NCBI GenBank assembly: GCA_017522255.1
Contig: JAFWZP010000088.1
Span: 1-57,445 of the forward strand
DNA length: 57,445 nucleotides
Direction: 5' to 3'
Source of the DNA: Bacteroidales bacterium
Lineage (GTDB): Bacteria > Bacteroidota > Bacteroidia > Bacteroidales > P3
The position numbers were made by a program, and so were the translations under genes. The notes beneath the pieces are model-generated. The model did not search any database, had not been told where the DNA came from, and was given only the letters and a program-made list of their open reading frames with translations. Below are positions 1-8,746 of this stretch, in pieces. Within the stretch, counting starts at the first letter, position 1. Every line of letters begins with the position of its first letter.

Positions 1-175
1 ACGTTCTATGAACACTATTAAAAAATAAAAGAACTTTTGCGTGCTTTGCGTTTTTTCTTAAAATCTTTCTATTTCTTTTTCAATCGTGTAGCCCGCTACA
101 CTCAATCAAAAGAAAGTAGAAATCTTCCTAAGAAAATTCCGTAAATCACCTGCAAAGCAATTTTTAGAAATTGCC
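1..175 (-). repeat. MITE-like repeat, copy A (type 1 centre; cut by window start)
   Basis: Non-coding element ending at 175 in the terminal inverted repeat AATTTTTAGAAATTGCC. Its sequence is the reverse complement of the copy at 39226-39419 over nearly its whole length. The centre holds a hairpin with arms GTGTAGC and GCTACAC. About 20 bases of the other end lie outside the window. It sits upstream of the response regulator gene and may supply or insulate regulatory sequence. Confidence 0.8.
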
Positions 176-342
176 TAAATAGAAAGTATACATATTATCA
201 TATAGCCCAGATTCAGTATTTTTATAGACACCTTTTTTCAGAACAAGGCAAAGAGTATCTATTTTCAGAATAGTACATTTGCCAAAATATTACATTTTTA
301 TTAAATCTCATTTATGACCGTATCAGGTTCGATTTTTCTTTG

Positions 343-350
343 TAATTTTG
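343..350 (+). promoter_or_regulatory. Probable -7 promoter element for the rprY-like gene
   Basis: TAATTTTG fits the Bacteroidetes -7 consensus TANNTTTG and lies 26 bases before the chosen ATG. No convincing TTTG is seen 19 bases upstream, so this is a half-match only. Confidence 0.4.
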
Positions 351-376
351 CAACTCGATATATAACATATAATATT

Positions 377-1072
377 ATGAAAACAGAACGTATATTAATA
401 GTAGACGATGAAGAAACTTTGTGCGAAGTTTTGAAATTAAACCTTGAAAATGAGGGCTATGAAGTAGATATTGCTTTTAGTGCTGAACAGGCTCTGACCT
501 ACGATTTAAAAACATACTCTCTTATTCTTTTGGATATAATGATGGGAGAAATAAGCGGTATAAAGATGGCCAAAATGCTAAAAGCAGATGTTGCCACTGC
601 CGAAATACCTATTATATTTTGTACAGCACGCGACACCGAAGACGACATGATAATGGGGCTAAACCTTGGTGCCGACGATTATATAATGAAACCTTATACT
701 GTTCGCAACGTGATAGCACGTGTAAAAAGTGTGTTGCGAAGAACCTCGACACACAAAAACCACGAAGTGATAGAAAAACCTAAAGTATTGAAAATAGATG
801 GTTTGGTGCTGGATATGGAATTTATGTCGTGTAGTATAGATGGAATAGAAGTAAAGCTCAACCGAAAAGAATTTGAACTATTGGTTTATCTCATATCGAA
901 CCGTGGCAAAATATGTTCGCGAGAACAGATATTGAACGATGTGTGGACAGATGACGTAATTGTAGTAGACCGTACAATCGACGTAAACATCACTCGCTTA
1001 AGGTCTAAGATAGGAAAATACAGTTCATATATAATTACTCGTTCGGGCTATGGCTATGGATTTCGCAATTAA
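377..1072 (+). CDS. rprY: OmpR-family response regulator (RprY-like)
   Basis: DNA-binding response regulator, 231 aa, acting in the cytoplasm as partner of the kinase encoded next. The N-terminal receiver domain (about residues 1-118) shows the acidic pair in VDDEE, the phospho-acceptor Asp in LLLDIMMGE, and the conserved Lys in MKPYT. The C-terminal part (about 135-231) is an OmpR/PhoB winged helix ending in TRSGYGYGFRN. An upstream in-frame start at 314 would add 21 residues; I chose the ATG at 377 because MKTERILIVDDEE is a normal receiver start. The gene overlaps the kinase by 23 bp, indicating co-translation. RprY of Bacteroides fragilis is the closest named family I know; the exact orthology is inferred. 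Confidence 0.85.
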   Translation: MKTERILIVDDEETLCEVLKLNLENEGYEVDIAFSAEQALTYDLKTYSLILLDIMMGEISGIKMAKMLKADVATAEIPIIFCTARDTEDDMIMGLNLGADDYIMKPYTVRNVIARVKSVLRRTSTHKNHEVIEKPKVLKIDGLVLDMEFMSCSIDGIEVKLNRKEFELLVYLISNRGKICSREQILNDVWTDDVIVVDRTIDVNITRLRSKIGKYSSYIITRSGYGYGFRN

Positions 1073-2492
1073 GTTGCCGTATCACAAAAGGTTGTTCCTT
1101 GCAGTTTTTATTCTCTCGTGGACCACTATTGCCTGCTTTATAGTGTTTCAATACATTCGTGAAAAACACTATAAATCAGAACTTATAAGTGCTCAACTAC
1201 AAGCCTACAACCACAATCTGTTGGAAACAGTAGAGTATGGATTATCTTACGAAGATTATATAAGCACCTATACCAAACCGTTTGACAGCCTGAGAATATC
1301 TATTATCACACTTTCGGGTAGCGTAGTATATGACAACATTTTACCATTGGATTCTTTAGACAATCATAGCAACCGCCCGGAAATATTATCGGCTTTGAAA
1401 AAAGGTTCGGGCTATCATATCGGCCGACAATCTACTAGCGATGGTAGAGAATATTTCTACTCTGCCACACGAGGCGAAAGGGTTATAGTGCGTACCGCTA
1501 TACCTTATTCGGCATCGCTTCAAGAACTATTGAGTGCCGATTGGGATTTTCTTGGAGTTATAATTATAATAAGTTTGGTTATGACTGTATTGGCGTACTT
1601 ATATACCAAACGATTGGGAAAGAATATCGAACGACTTAATATCTTTGCATCAAGAGTAGAAAAAGGCGAAGTATTTGACGAAGGAGAACAATTTCCGAAC
1701 GATGAATTAGGTTCGATATCCAATCACATTGTAAAGCTATATACCAAACTACAGCATACGATAAAAGACCGAGATTTAGCCCACGAAGCTGCTTTACACC
1801 AAGAGCAGGAAAAGATACGCATTAAACGACAACTGACCAACAATATAAACCACGAACTGAAAACGCCCGTAGCATCGATGCAGGTATGCCTCGAAACACT
1901 GCTGTCGGGCATAAGCCTAAGCGAAGAAAAACAGCAAGAACTGATAGAACGGTGCTACATGCACAACAAACGGTTACGCTCGTTGTTGTCTGATGTTTCA
2001 CTTATCACTCGTATGGAAGATGGCAGTCAACTTATAGAAAAAGAAAGCATTGTAATAAATAACATAATAGAAGAGATAGCTGAAGAAATAGAGATGCTGC
2101 CCACCGAAAATAGCTTTAAATTACATACAAACTTTGAAGAGAAAATTGTAATAAATGGCAATATGTCGCTGATAGGATCTATATTCCGCAATCTTACAGA
2201 AAATGCCATAGCCTATTCCAATGGGCACAATATATACATAACACTACTCGAAAATACTCCCCAACATTGCAAAATAAGTTTCGAAGATGACGGATGTGGT
2301 ATAGAAGACAAACATTTGCCACGACTATTTGAACGATTCTACAGAGTTGACAAAGGACGTTCTCGCCAAATGGGAGGTACCGGATTAGGGTTGGCTATTG
2401 TAAAACATGCTGTTCAGTTTCATGGTGGAACAATCTCTGTAACTAACCGCCCTGCCGGAGGCTTGCGATTTGAATTTATATTGAAGAAATAA
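1050..2492 (+). CDS. rprX: Sensor histidine kinase (RprX-like)
   Basis: Inner-membrane sensor kinase of 480 aa. Two membrane segments (about residues 13-33 and 167-187) bracket a periplasmic sensor region of about 130 aa. A HAMP-like linker follows, then the dimerisation/phosphoacceptor site in NNINHELKTPVAS, and the ATPase domain with the N box (NLTENAIAYS), DDGCGIED, FERFYRVDKG and the G box GGTGLGLAIVKH. All catalytic motifs are intact. The start at 1050 overlaps rprY; the ATG at 1056 is an equal alternative. The stimulus cannot be read from the sequence. No output gene is adjacent; the gap downstream is non-coding for 900 bp. Confidence 0.88.
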   Translation: MAMDFAIKLPYHKRLFLAVFILSWTTIACFIVFQYIREKHYKSELISAQLQAYNHNLLETVEYGLSYEDYISTYTKPFDSLRISIITLSGSVVYDNILPLDSLDNHSNRPEILSALKKGSGYHIGRQSTSDGREYFYSATRGERVIVRTAIPYSASLQELLSADWDFLGVIIIISLVMTVLAYLYTKRLGKNIERLNIFASRVEKGEVFDEGEQFPNDELGSISNHIVKLYTKLQHTIKDRDLAHEAALHQEQEKIRIKRQLTNNINHELKTPVASMQVCLETLLSGISLSEEKQQELIERCYMHNKRLRSLLSDVSLITRMEDGSQLIEKESIVINNIIEEIAEEIEMLPTENSFKLHTNFEEKIVINGNMSLIGSIFRNLTENAIAYSNGHNIYITLLENTPQHCKISFEDDGCGIEDKHLPRLFERFYRVDKGRSRQMGGTGLGLAIVKHAVQFHGGTISVTNRPAGGLRFEFILKK

Positions 2493-2580
2493 AAAACAAT
2501 AGTTTTTTCATTTTTATCCACCGCCAAACCGCTTTCCCAAATCACTTGCAATAGATTTGCATTTACAGAGAAACACCTTT

Positions 2581-2640
2581 TGAGAAGGGGCCGATCTCAG
2601 CTGAGAAGGGGCCGATCCCAGCTGAGATCGGCCCCTTCCC
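2581..2640. repeat. GC-rich 21-bp direct repeat followed by an inverted copy
   Basis: Units at 2581-2601 and 2602-2622 differ at one base. The segment at 2623-2640 is the reverse complement of most of either unit. It can fold as unit 2 with unit 3 (arms GGGGCCGATC and GATCGGCCCC, 8-base loop) or as unit 1 with unit 3. It is much richer in G+C than the surrounding DNA. Confidence 0.8.
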
Positions 2641-2716
2641 AAAACCACCATAACCGACAACTTAATATCACCGCCACAGAAAAGAATACGATACAGAAGT
2701 ATGCGGCTGTTTCGGG

Positions 2717-3090
2717 CTATGCGGTTCGGCACTCGCAAGTGTGCGGTTTAGAGGTCGTAACTATGGGAGTTTTGAGGTGTAAGTGCCGTAGTTTTGGGTC
2801 GTAAACCGCGTGGTTTTTATCCCGAAGTGAGCCTCTTGTGATGATGGGCTATGGTATAAACCATAATTTTCTATGGTACAAATGTTCACGCTTCGTGGTA
2901 TAAACATTGGTGTGCGAAAGACTTTCGCTAATACCCCCAAAGTCTTTGGCTAATGCTCCCAAAGTCTTTGGCGTGGTACCCCAAAGACTTTGGGATGGCA
3001 AATGTTATACCATACAGCACCATATATTATACCATACGGCATCATGTATTATACCATAGAGCATCGTACTATAAACCATATTGCACGAAA
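2717..3090. repeat. Diverged tandem array, about 17 units with an exact 22-bp period
   Basis: Unit starts fall at 2717 plus multiples of 22 without slippage. The units form blocks. 2717-2804 ends in GTAA-like tails. 2849-2914 carries TATGGTATAAA or close variants. 2915-3002 carries dyads such as CCAAAGTCTTTGG and CGAAAGACTTTCG. 3003-3090 carries TTATACCATA or a variant, which is the inverse of the second block. The units at 2805 and 2827 are only weakly similar. The period is not a multiple of three, so it is not a coding repeat, and there are no unique spacers, so it is not CRISPR. Confidence 0.75.
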
Positions 3091-3197
3091 GTTTATTACT
3101 GACAAATGTAGATATGATCCAAATCAAACAAAATGTATGGTACAGCTATAGTATAAGGCTCGGGATATTTACAATAATATACACTATAGTAAACTAT

Positions 3198-3241
3198 AAA
3201 AAACAATCCATTTATAGTGCTCTATGAATGGATTGTTTTTT
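3198..3241. terminator. Strong bidirectional terminator-like hairpin
   Basis: Perfect 15-bp stem (3198-3212 with 3227-3241) and a smaller inner ATAG/CTAT stem in the loop. A-run on one side and T-run on the other make it usable on either strand. It lies in the convergent gap between rprX (+) and the lipoprotein gene (-). Confidence 0.65.
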
Positions 3242-3397
3242 AATTTGATTTCATATTATTTTCAAGACATTCGACTGTTTTAGTGATTTTACATCATTTT
3301 GCAGTCAAAAGATGTATTGTTGGTGATTATGCTGTTAAGTTGGGTAAATATCGAAAAAGTTTGATTTTTTTCAGAATAACATTATTCAGTAAAAGAA

Positions 3398-4009
3398 TTA
3401 TTGTTCAGCTGCAGACTTCATCATCTCATACATTATTTGTACGTTTTTATAATCTGTATCATCCATATCGTATGACGCTAATATTTGGGTCATTTCTGTG
3501 TCGAGAATAAAGATGTTCTCACCAATAAGAGTCAATCCTGCATTATTCTTTGCACGATAATTATGTGTAACTTTCCAACCAATAAAATTTTTACCTTCTT
3601 CGGCAATATTTTTTAGTTCTTCGCCAAGTTTTTCGCATTTCTTTTGTAGAGTTTCCATCTTTGCCACATAATTGTCGTACTCTTCTTTGGCATCATTGTA
3701 TTCGTTTCTTGAATATGCACTATAGGAATCACTCCAAATTGCCATCGAGGATTTTGCGTGTTTCATTTTACGATCACATCTTTCCATTTCTATACCCAAT
3801 TCATAAAGTTTGAGTGTTTTGTCATAAAAATCAGGAGCATCCAATGGAGCAAAAGCACTGTCCACAATAGTTCCTATTGGGTCGTATGAATTAGGATGAT
3901 AAAGAGATGCCTTGATAGCATTTTCCACAATTGAGGTGGCTTTTTTTTCAGGAGTCATCGTACAACCTATGAATGCGAGGATTACAAATCCAATGAATAT
4001 TTTTTTCAT
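3398..4009 (-). CDS. Small lipoprotein of unknown function
   Basis: 203 aa. The start at 4009 gives a short lipoprotein signal (MKKIFIGFVILAFIGC) with the lipidated Cys at residue 16; the longer frame start at 4039 would put ten polar residues in front and is rejected. The mature part is rich in Lys and Glu, with a helical, possibly coiled-coil stretch at about 100-140 (YDNYVAKMETLQKKCEKLGEELKN). I do not recognise the family. It resembles small Bacteroidetes lipoproteins that occur near defence or mobile genes only in general appearance. No operon partner: 273 bp separate it from the HNH gene on the same strand, including one copy of the 48-bp hairpin repeat. Confidence 0.7.
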   Translation of the reverse strand: MKKIFIGFVILAFIGCTMTPEKKATSIVENAIKASLYHPNSYDPIGTIVDSAFAPLDAPDFYDKTLKLYELGIEMERCDRKMKHAKSSMAIWSDSYSAYSRNEYNDAKEEYDNYVAKMETLQKKCEKLGEELKNIAEEGKNFIGWKVTHNYRAKNNAGLTLIGENIFILDTEMTQILASYDMDDTDYKNVQIMYEMMKSAAEQ

Positions 4010-4170
4010 ATTGTAGTGTTTTAAATTAATATCTTGCATAACAACGTTATGTTTCCTCTTTTATTGTTCTACTATCCTTTATTTAATACACAAAAATAAA
4101 TAAACTCTGAGTATTATTTTTCATGGATAAACACAAAAAACCTTAAAAAGATGAATTTCAAATTTATCTT

Positions 4171-4218
4171 CTAAGAAAACAAAATTTCCTCCCGATATGG
4201 TTTTATCTACATCGGGAG
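4171..4218. repeat. 48-bp hairpin repeat, left copy
   Basis: Matches 6023-6070 at 42 of 48 positions in the same orientation. It contains the inverted pair CTCCCGAT and ATCGGGAG around a TTTTATCTAC core. The two copies bracket the HNH endonuclease gene and the small lipoprotein gene. Confidence 0.75.
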
Positions 4219-4282
4219 AATTATTTACAATTGATTTATTTTATCTGTAAACCTATTTCAGGACAAGACATTACTTGAAACC

Positions 4283-5335
4283 TTAACAATAATCGTCTAT
4301 ACAATCTGGACCATTCCATTCAATTCCTTGCTCCAGTGCAAAATCTTTTCTTACTCCATTTTCTTCAAAATAAGTACCGAGATTTTCATGTATAAACTGA
4401 ACTCCTGAATGGTATATTTTTAGTAAACCAAAAGGTTTTAATGCTTCAGGGTCAACATTTTTAGTTGCAACAATTATAATTTTATCATCATCTATTAGTG
4501 CAAAATCTAATACTCTATGTTCACAATATTCATTCAGTGAAAATGTTTTACCAATAGATAAATTGTCATAATAATTTTGTATTGATGTTCTACTAGAATC
4601 TTCCGGACAACATATAAATCGAGTAGGAGTTTTCCAATCTTTTTGTAATGCTGTAGAAGGAAATTCTGCTTTAGTAAATACTGGAGTATCTAGTTCTATC
4701 TGCCCATCATTTGGAGCAATAAAATGCCAATCAGTGTTTTGTTTACGATTCCAAGACAATGCCTCAGCTAATTCTTTACGCTTCATTTCTTCATTTTCAA
4801 CATGAAATTTAGGAACAGTAGGCATATCGAACCTTATATTCATTGCCTGAAGTCTTGCATAAGCAGATTTTGCTTCTTCTGCTGTAACAGTACGCATCCA
4901 ACTAACATCTGGATCATTTGTCAAATCACGCAGACATGATGGATTATTAATAAACTCCATTATATCACCATTACATAAATATGTTATTTTTCGTCGTGTA
5001 TTCTCATTAAGTAAAGCATTTTCCAATCTAGTTAACCACCGTAAATTATCAATACGATTATTACACCGGTTAGTATCTATATGATCTACAACATAAATTT
5101 TAGAATCCATTTCACCAAGAAATGCAGTTGCTACAATAATATGAATCCTATGTTTGCCAATATACATATACCCATTCGTCTTGTTTTTAATACCAAATGT
5201 CCATTTTGCATCATCTTTTCGAAGTTTTCCTTCTGATTTTTGCATACGATAAACAGATCCATTATCTCTAACAAGATACGTCTCATCTTTATATTGACAT
5301 GTACGTTCAGTTGTATAATCGTCTATAATATCCAT
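4283..5335 (-). CDS. HNH endonuclease-domain protein with unknown C-terminal domain
   Basis: 350 aa, no signal peptide. Residues about 25-110 resemble the NUMOD4/HNH_3 type: a NGSVYRM-like segment, then HRIHIIVATAF and DHIDTNRCNNRIDNLRW, the H/D-N-N signature of HNH nucleases of phage and homing-type proteins. The remaining about 200 residues have no family I recognise; they contain RFICCPEDSS and an acidic tail ending WNGPDCIDDYC. The gene is AT-rich compared with the efflux operon nearby. It lies 18 bp downstream of a lipoprotein gene on the same strand, so both could be co-transcribed, and both sit between two copies of a hairpin repeat. Role (defence, homing relic or regulation) is not determined. 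Confidence 0.7.
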   Translation of the reverse strand: MDIIDDYTTERTCQYKDETYLVRDNGSVYRMQKSEGKLRKDDAKWTFGIKNKTNGYMYIGKHRIHIIVATAFLGEMDSKIYVVDHIDTNRCNNRIDNLRWLTRLENALLNENTRRKITYLCNGDIMEFINNPSCLRDLTNDPDVSWMRTVTAEEAKSAYARLQAMNIRFDMPTVPKFHVENEEMKRKELAEALSWNRKQNTDWHFIAPNDGQIELDTPVFTKAEFPSTALQKDWKTPTRFICCPEDSSRTSIQNYYDNLSIGKTFSLNEYCEHRVLDFALIDDDKIIIVATKNVDPEALKPFGLLKIYHSGVQFIHENLGTYFEENGVRKDFALEQGIEWNGPDCIDDYC

Positions 5336-5353
5336 AAGTAATAAATGATACTG

Positions 5354-5851
5354 TTATTGTTTTTTATACATTTCTTCAAGACACCGATTAATTGCGATTC
5401 TTACATCATCAGCTTCTGTTTCACCCATACCTTCTCCTGTTAATATACATATAACCTCGTTATTTTTTGCTGATAATATTTGTATAGTAACTTCTATTGT
5501 ATAACTTAAAAGACCAGTACTACGTCGACCAGTTTCTCCATAATTTATTATCATTGTTCTGTCTGCTAATTCTTCTTTAATTTCTGGCAAACGTATCATA
5601 CCTCTTTTAATAAGATAGCCTGAAATAATATCAGCGGGATTTGTACTTTTAGTTACAGATGAACCATAAACACCTTGTCCATTGCCATACATACTTCCAG
5701 ATGAACCAGTTTTTGTTTCAGTAGGAGTAATATAAAAATATGAATATTGGTCTAACGATGCATTTCTTGTCACTATAACAGGTTGAAGAGAAACGCATGA
5801 TACAAATATGAATGGGATCAATACTAATAGAATATTTTTTTTCATTTTCAT
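5354..5851 (-). CDS. Small lipoprotein of unknown function
   Basis: 165 aa with a lipoprotein signal (VLIPFIFVSC, Cys at about residue 19); starts at 5851 and 5845 (MKMKK) are equally possible. The mature part has a Gly/Ser-rich stretch (SSGSMYGNGQGVYGSS, about 51-66) followed by a compact region with VTIQILSAKNNEVICILTGEG that resembles small outer-membrane or periplasmic lipoproteins of Bacteroidetes. I cannot assign a function. It precedes the HNH gene by 18 bp and is probably the first gene of that pair. Confidence 0.7.
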   Translation of the reverse strand: MKMKKNILLVLIPFIFVSCVSLQPVIVTRNASLDQYSYFYITPTETKTGSSGSMYGNGQGVYGSSVTKSTNPADIISGYLIKRGMIRLPEIKEELADRTMIINYGETGRRSTGLLSYTIEVTIQILSAKNNEVICILTGEGMGETEADDVRIAINRCLEEMYKKQ

Positions 5852-6173
5852 TTCTTTGATTCGTTGATTGAATTAATTTGTTTATATTTTCTTTGATAAA
5901 AGTTAGATATACTAATTGTTTTATTTGCTTTTTATCGATGAAAATCAACAAAATATCAATAATCAATATAATATTAACTTCCGTGCAAAATACGGAAAAT
6001 TTCCTGATATATGCAAGCATTCCTAAGACAACAAAATTCCCTCCCGAAGAAGTTTTATCTACATCGGGAGGAAATTCAATTTTCATCACGAGGAAATTTC
6101 AACGGTATCGGGAGCAGAAAAAACCAAATTTCCTATCCGTTTGTTATAGGAAGAAAAAAATAAAATCACGTGT
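5852..6173. other. Divergent intergenic region (322 bp)
   Basis: Lies between the lipoprotein/HNH pair (-) and the efflux operon (+). An open frame at 5878-6177 has no family features and crosses the hairpin repeat, so it is rejected as a gene. Apart from the repeat copy at 6023-6070 I see no clear operator. An additional short inverted pair, AGGAAATTT and AAATTTCCT, lies at 6091-6133. Confidence 0.5.
6023..6070. repeat. 48-bp hairpin repeat, right copy
   Basis: Second copy of the element at 4171-4218, same orientation. Inverted arms CTCCCGA and TCGGGAG flank a loop that ends TTTTATCTACA. It lies about 100 bp before the first gene of the efflux operon, so it could act in its leader as well as mark the edge of an inserted segment. 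Confidence 0.75.
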
Positions 6174-7571
6174 ATGAAAAGAATCTTTATTTTTTGCTTA
6201 GGTCTTTTGTTTGCCGTTGCGGTGTGGGGTCAGATGCCGCAAATACGCCCTTTGCAGCTCGACAGCTTGCCGCAACAGTGGGCCGACAGCGGTCGATTTG
6301 AACAGCCTTTGCCATCGAAAGATGCGTGGTGGCAACAGTTTAACGACACTATGCTGCTACATCTTATAGACCTTGCGGTGGACAACAACGCCGATGTGGT
6401 AACGGCTATCAATAATATAGAATTGGCTCGAAACCAATACCGCAATGCCGTTGCCGACTTTTTCCCCACTGTGGATATGCAGGCTTCCTATTCTCCTACA
6501 CGCCAAAGCATGGCGGTGTATGGCAACAACGATATCAGTCGCTACGGCAATGCCTCGATAAACGCCAGTTGGGAGATAGATATCTTTGGCACTATACGCA
6601 AAGAGGCTGAATATTACAAAAAGAGCTACCTTGCCACACGCGAGCAATACCACGCCGTAATGGTCTCGCTGTGCAGCCAAGTGGGTATAGCCTACATCAA
6701 CCTTCGGGTGTATCAGACCCAGAAAGATGTAACATATACCAACCTCGAAACGCAAAAGGCCACGCTGGATATTACCGAAGCCCGCTACAATGCCGGTCTT
6801 GCGTCGCAGCTGGATGTGGCACAAGCCAAAACGGTATATTACAGCACTCTGGCATCGATACCCAGCATCGAGTCGGCAATACTGCAACAGATAAACCAGA
6901 TAGGCTTGCTAGTGGGCGACATACCTTGGGAGCTACGCGACAAACTGATAGTGCCGCAACCCATACCACAGTTTACGCCTAAGTTGAACCTCGAAATTCC
7001 TGCCAAAGTGATACGTCAACGACCCGACATAAGGGTGGCTGAGCTGAATATGGAAGCCCAAGCCAACAAACTACAGCTATCGCGCAGAGAATGGTTTCCC
7101 CAGTTTATGATAAACGGCTCGATAGGTTTCGAGTCTAACGAGTTTAAAAACTTTTTCAAGCAAGAGAATATGACATGGAGTGTGGCTCCGGCAATGAAAT
7201 GGAATTTGTTTTCGGGAATGAAACGCTACTATGGCACACAAAGTGAACAGATAAACTACAATGAAACTGTGGAAAAATACAACACCGCCATACATAATGC
7301 CTTACTTGAAGTGGACAACGCTTTGATAATGTACCAAAAAGCACTGATACAGATAACGACCAACGAACAAGCTTTCGAGCAGGCTAAACTGTCGTTGGAA
7401 TTATCGTTGGAGCTGTATATGAAGGGATTGCAAAGTTTTCAAACCGTGGTGGACTCGCAACGCAACGTACTTAGCTACGAAAATAGTGTGGTTACAACAC
7501 AGGGTAGCATAATCACTTACTTTATACAGCTATACCAAGCCCTTGGTGGTGGTTATCCTACAAACGAATAA
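6174..7571 (+). CDS. RND efflux outer-membrane factor (TolC/OprM family)
   Basis: 465 aa with a Sec signal peptide (FIFCLGLLFAVAVWGQ). It has the two repeated outer-membrane efflux domains of the family: about residues 60-240 and 265-455, each made of long helices and a pair of strands. Features include the DAWWQQFND segment near the N terminus and RPDIRVAELNMEAQANKL in the second repeat. It forms the trimeric exit duct of a tripartite pump. There is no lipobox Cys, unlike many OprM/NodT members. First gene of the pump operon: adaptor 36 bp downstream, then the pump. G+C is visibly higher than in the lipoprotein/HNH genes upstream. Confidence 0.92.
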   Translation: MKRIFIFCLGLLFAVAVWGQMPQIRPLQLDSLPQQWADSGRFEQPLPSKDAWWQQFNDTMLLHLIDLAVDNNADVVTAINNIELARNQYRNAVADFFPTVDMQASYSPTRQSMAVYGNNDISRYGNASINASWEIDIFGTIRKEAEYYKKSYLATREQYHAVMVSLCSQVGIAYINLRVYQTQKDVTYTNLETQKATLDITEARYNAGLASQLDVAQAKTVYYSTLASIPSIESAILQQINQIGLLVGDIPWELRDKLIVPQPIPQFTPKLNLEIPAKVIRQRPDIRVAELNMEAQANKLQLSRREWFPQFMINGSIGFESNEFKNFFKQENMTWSVAPAMKWNLFSGMKRYYGTQSEQINYNETVEKYNTAIHNALLEVDNALIMYQKALIQITTNEQAFEQAKLSLELSLELYMKGLQSFQTVVDSQRNVLSYENSVVTTQGSIITYFIQLYQALGGGYPTNE

Positions 7572-7607
7572 AACAAAACATCAATAACAATAAAAAACAA
7601 ACGATCC

Positions 7608-8726
7608 ATGAAAAATAAAATCATGATAAAGGCTATAGGCACACTATGTATAATATTTATACTATGTAGCTGTGGCAAAAAAATGAAAACGCCCGTTTCC
7701 ACGCCGCCCGATGTGGTAGTGGCACAGCCCGAAATATTGGATATGCCCAACCTTTGGGAGTATCCCGGATACACACAGTCGGCAACTACTGTTGATTTGG
7801 TGGCACGGGTATCGGGAGTGTTGGAAGAAACGGGTTTCAGCTCGGGCGACTATGTAAAGGCCGGGCAACTGCTGTATACCATAGAACCTAAGCCATACCA
7901 AGACGATGTGGCCGAAGCTGAACAAAATGTAAGCAAAGCCGAGATTGCTTTGAAACTGAGCAAAGCCACCTACGAGCGTACTCTCGAAGCCTCGAAGGGT
8001 AACGCCATAAGCGAAATAGACTTGCTGCAAACCGAAACCAACTACAAGCAGGCTCAAGTGGCATTGGACAATGCCAAGACTCAGCTGGACAAAGCCAAAA
8101 CCACACTGTCGTACTGCTACATAAAAGCTCCTATTTCGGGGCATATAACCAAAAGTAGCGAAAGCGTGGGCAACTATGTGAACGCAGCAGGCTCGCCCAG
8201 ACCACTATCCACAATATACAACGACGAAGTGATGTATGTAAACTTTGCCATAGAGGAATATCGCTATATTACGTTGAAGCGGTTGAATAAAAGTGGCAAA
8301 TACAAGGTGTATGTAACCTTTACCGATAAGGAAAACAACAACTATATTCGCGAGGGAGTGATAAACTACATATCGCCAAACGTAGAGCTATCGACCGGAA
8401 CACTATCGATGCGTGCTGTTTTGCCCAACGACAATATGAATATCAAAGACGGTATGTTTGTAAAAGTGAACCTATTGGCCGACACTATAAAGAATGCCAT
8501 AGCCATACCCGAAAGTTCTATAGGCAGCGACCAAGCCGGACGTTTTGTTTACCTTGTGGACGACTCTAACCGCGTGTCTAAGCAGCATGTAACGGTGGGC
8601 ATACTTAATGCCGACAACTATAGGCAGATATTGGAGGGTATGAATGCCGATAGCCGCTATGTGCAAAGCGGTATAGTGAAGGTGCACGAGGGGCAAACAG
8701 TCAATCCCATTAATAACAATAAGTAA
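7608..8726 (+). CDS. RND efflux periplasmic adaptor (AcrA/MexA family)
   Basis: 372 aa membrane-fusion protein linking the inner-membrane pump to the outer-membrane duct. Lipoprotein signal FILCSC places the lipidated Cys near residue 22. A biotinyl/lipoyl-like half domain ([22 protein letters not shown], about 63-84), a helical hairpin (about 100-165) and the second half ([19 protein letters not shown]) are in the usual order, followed by beta-barrel and membrane-proximal domains. Start at 7608; the ATG at 7623 is possible. Lies between the duct gene and the pump gene with short gaps, a single operon. Confidence 0.93.
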   Translation: MKNKIMIKAIGTLCIIFILCSCGKKMKTPVSTPPDVVVAQPEILDMPNLWEYPGYTQSATTVDLVARVSGVLEETGFSSGDYVKAGQLLYTIEPKPYQDDVAEAEQNVSKAEIALKLSKATYERTLEASKGNAISEIDLLQTETNYKQAQVALDNAKTQLDKAKTTLSYCYIKAPISGHITKSSESVGNYVNAAGSPRPLSTIYNDEVMYVNFAIEEYRYITLKRLNKSGKYKVYVTFTDKENNNYIREGVINYISPNVELSTGTLSMRAVLPNDNMNIKDGMFVKVNLLADTIKNAIAIPESSIGSDQAGRFVYLVDDSNRVSKQHVTVGILNADNYRQILEGMNADSRYVQSGIVKVHEGQTVNPINNNK

Positions 8727-8746
8727 AACCTTTAGCAATTACAGAT

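Larger units (their letters stand above)
2493..3397. other. Convergent gene-free region of 905 bp, repeat-rich
   Basis: No credible gene lies between the end of rprX and the end of the lipoprotein gene on the other strand. Open frames on both strands at about 2514-2804 encode low-complexity repeated peptides in both directions and are produced by the repeats. The region holds a GC-rich direct/inverted repeat (2581-2640), a 22-bp-period array (2717-3090) and a terminator-like hairpin (3198-3241), listed separately. Confidence 0.7.

Noticed and set aside
2580-2804. Open frames on both strands across the GC-rich repeat
   Set aside because: Both strands encode similar repeated peptides because the DNA repeats; no start signal and no family match.
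2717-3090. CRISPR array
   Set aside because: Units abut with no unique spacers, units vary, and no cas genes are nearby.
5878-6177. 99-residue open frame before the efflux operon
   Set aside because: Crosses the hairpin repeat, has no family features, and overlaps the start of the efflux operon.
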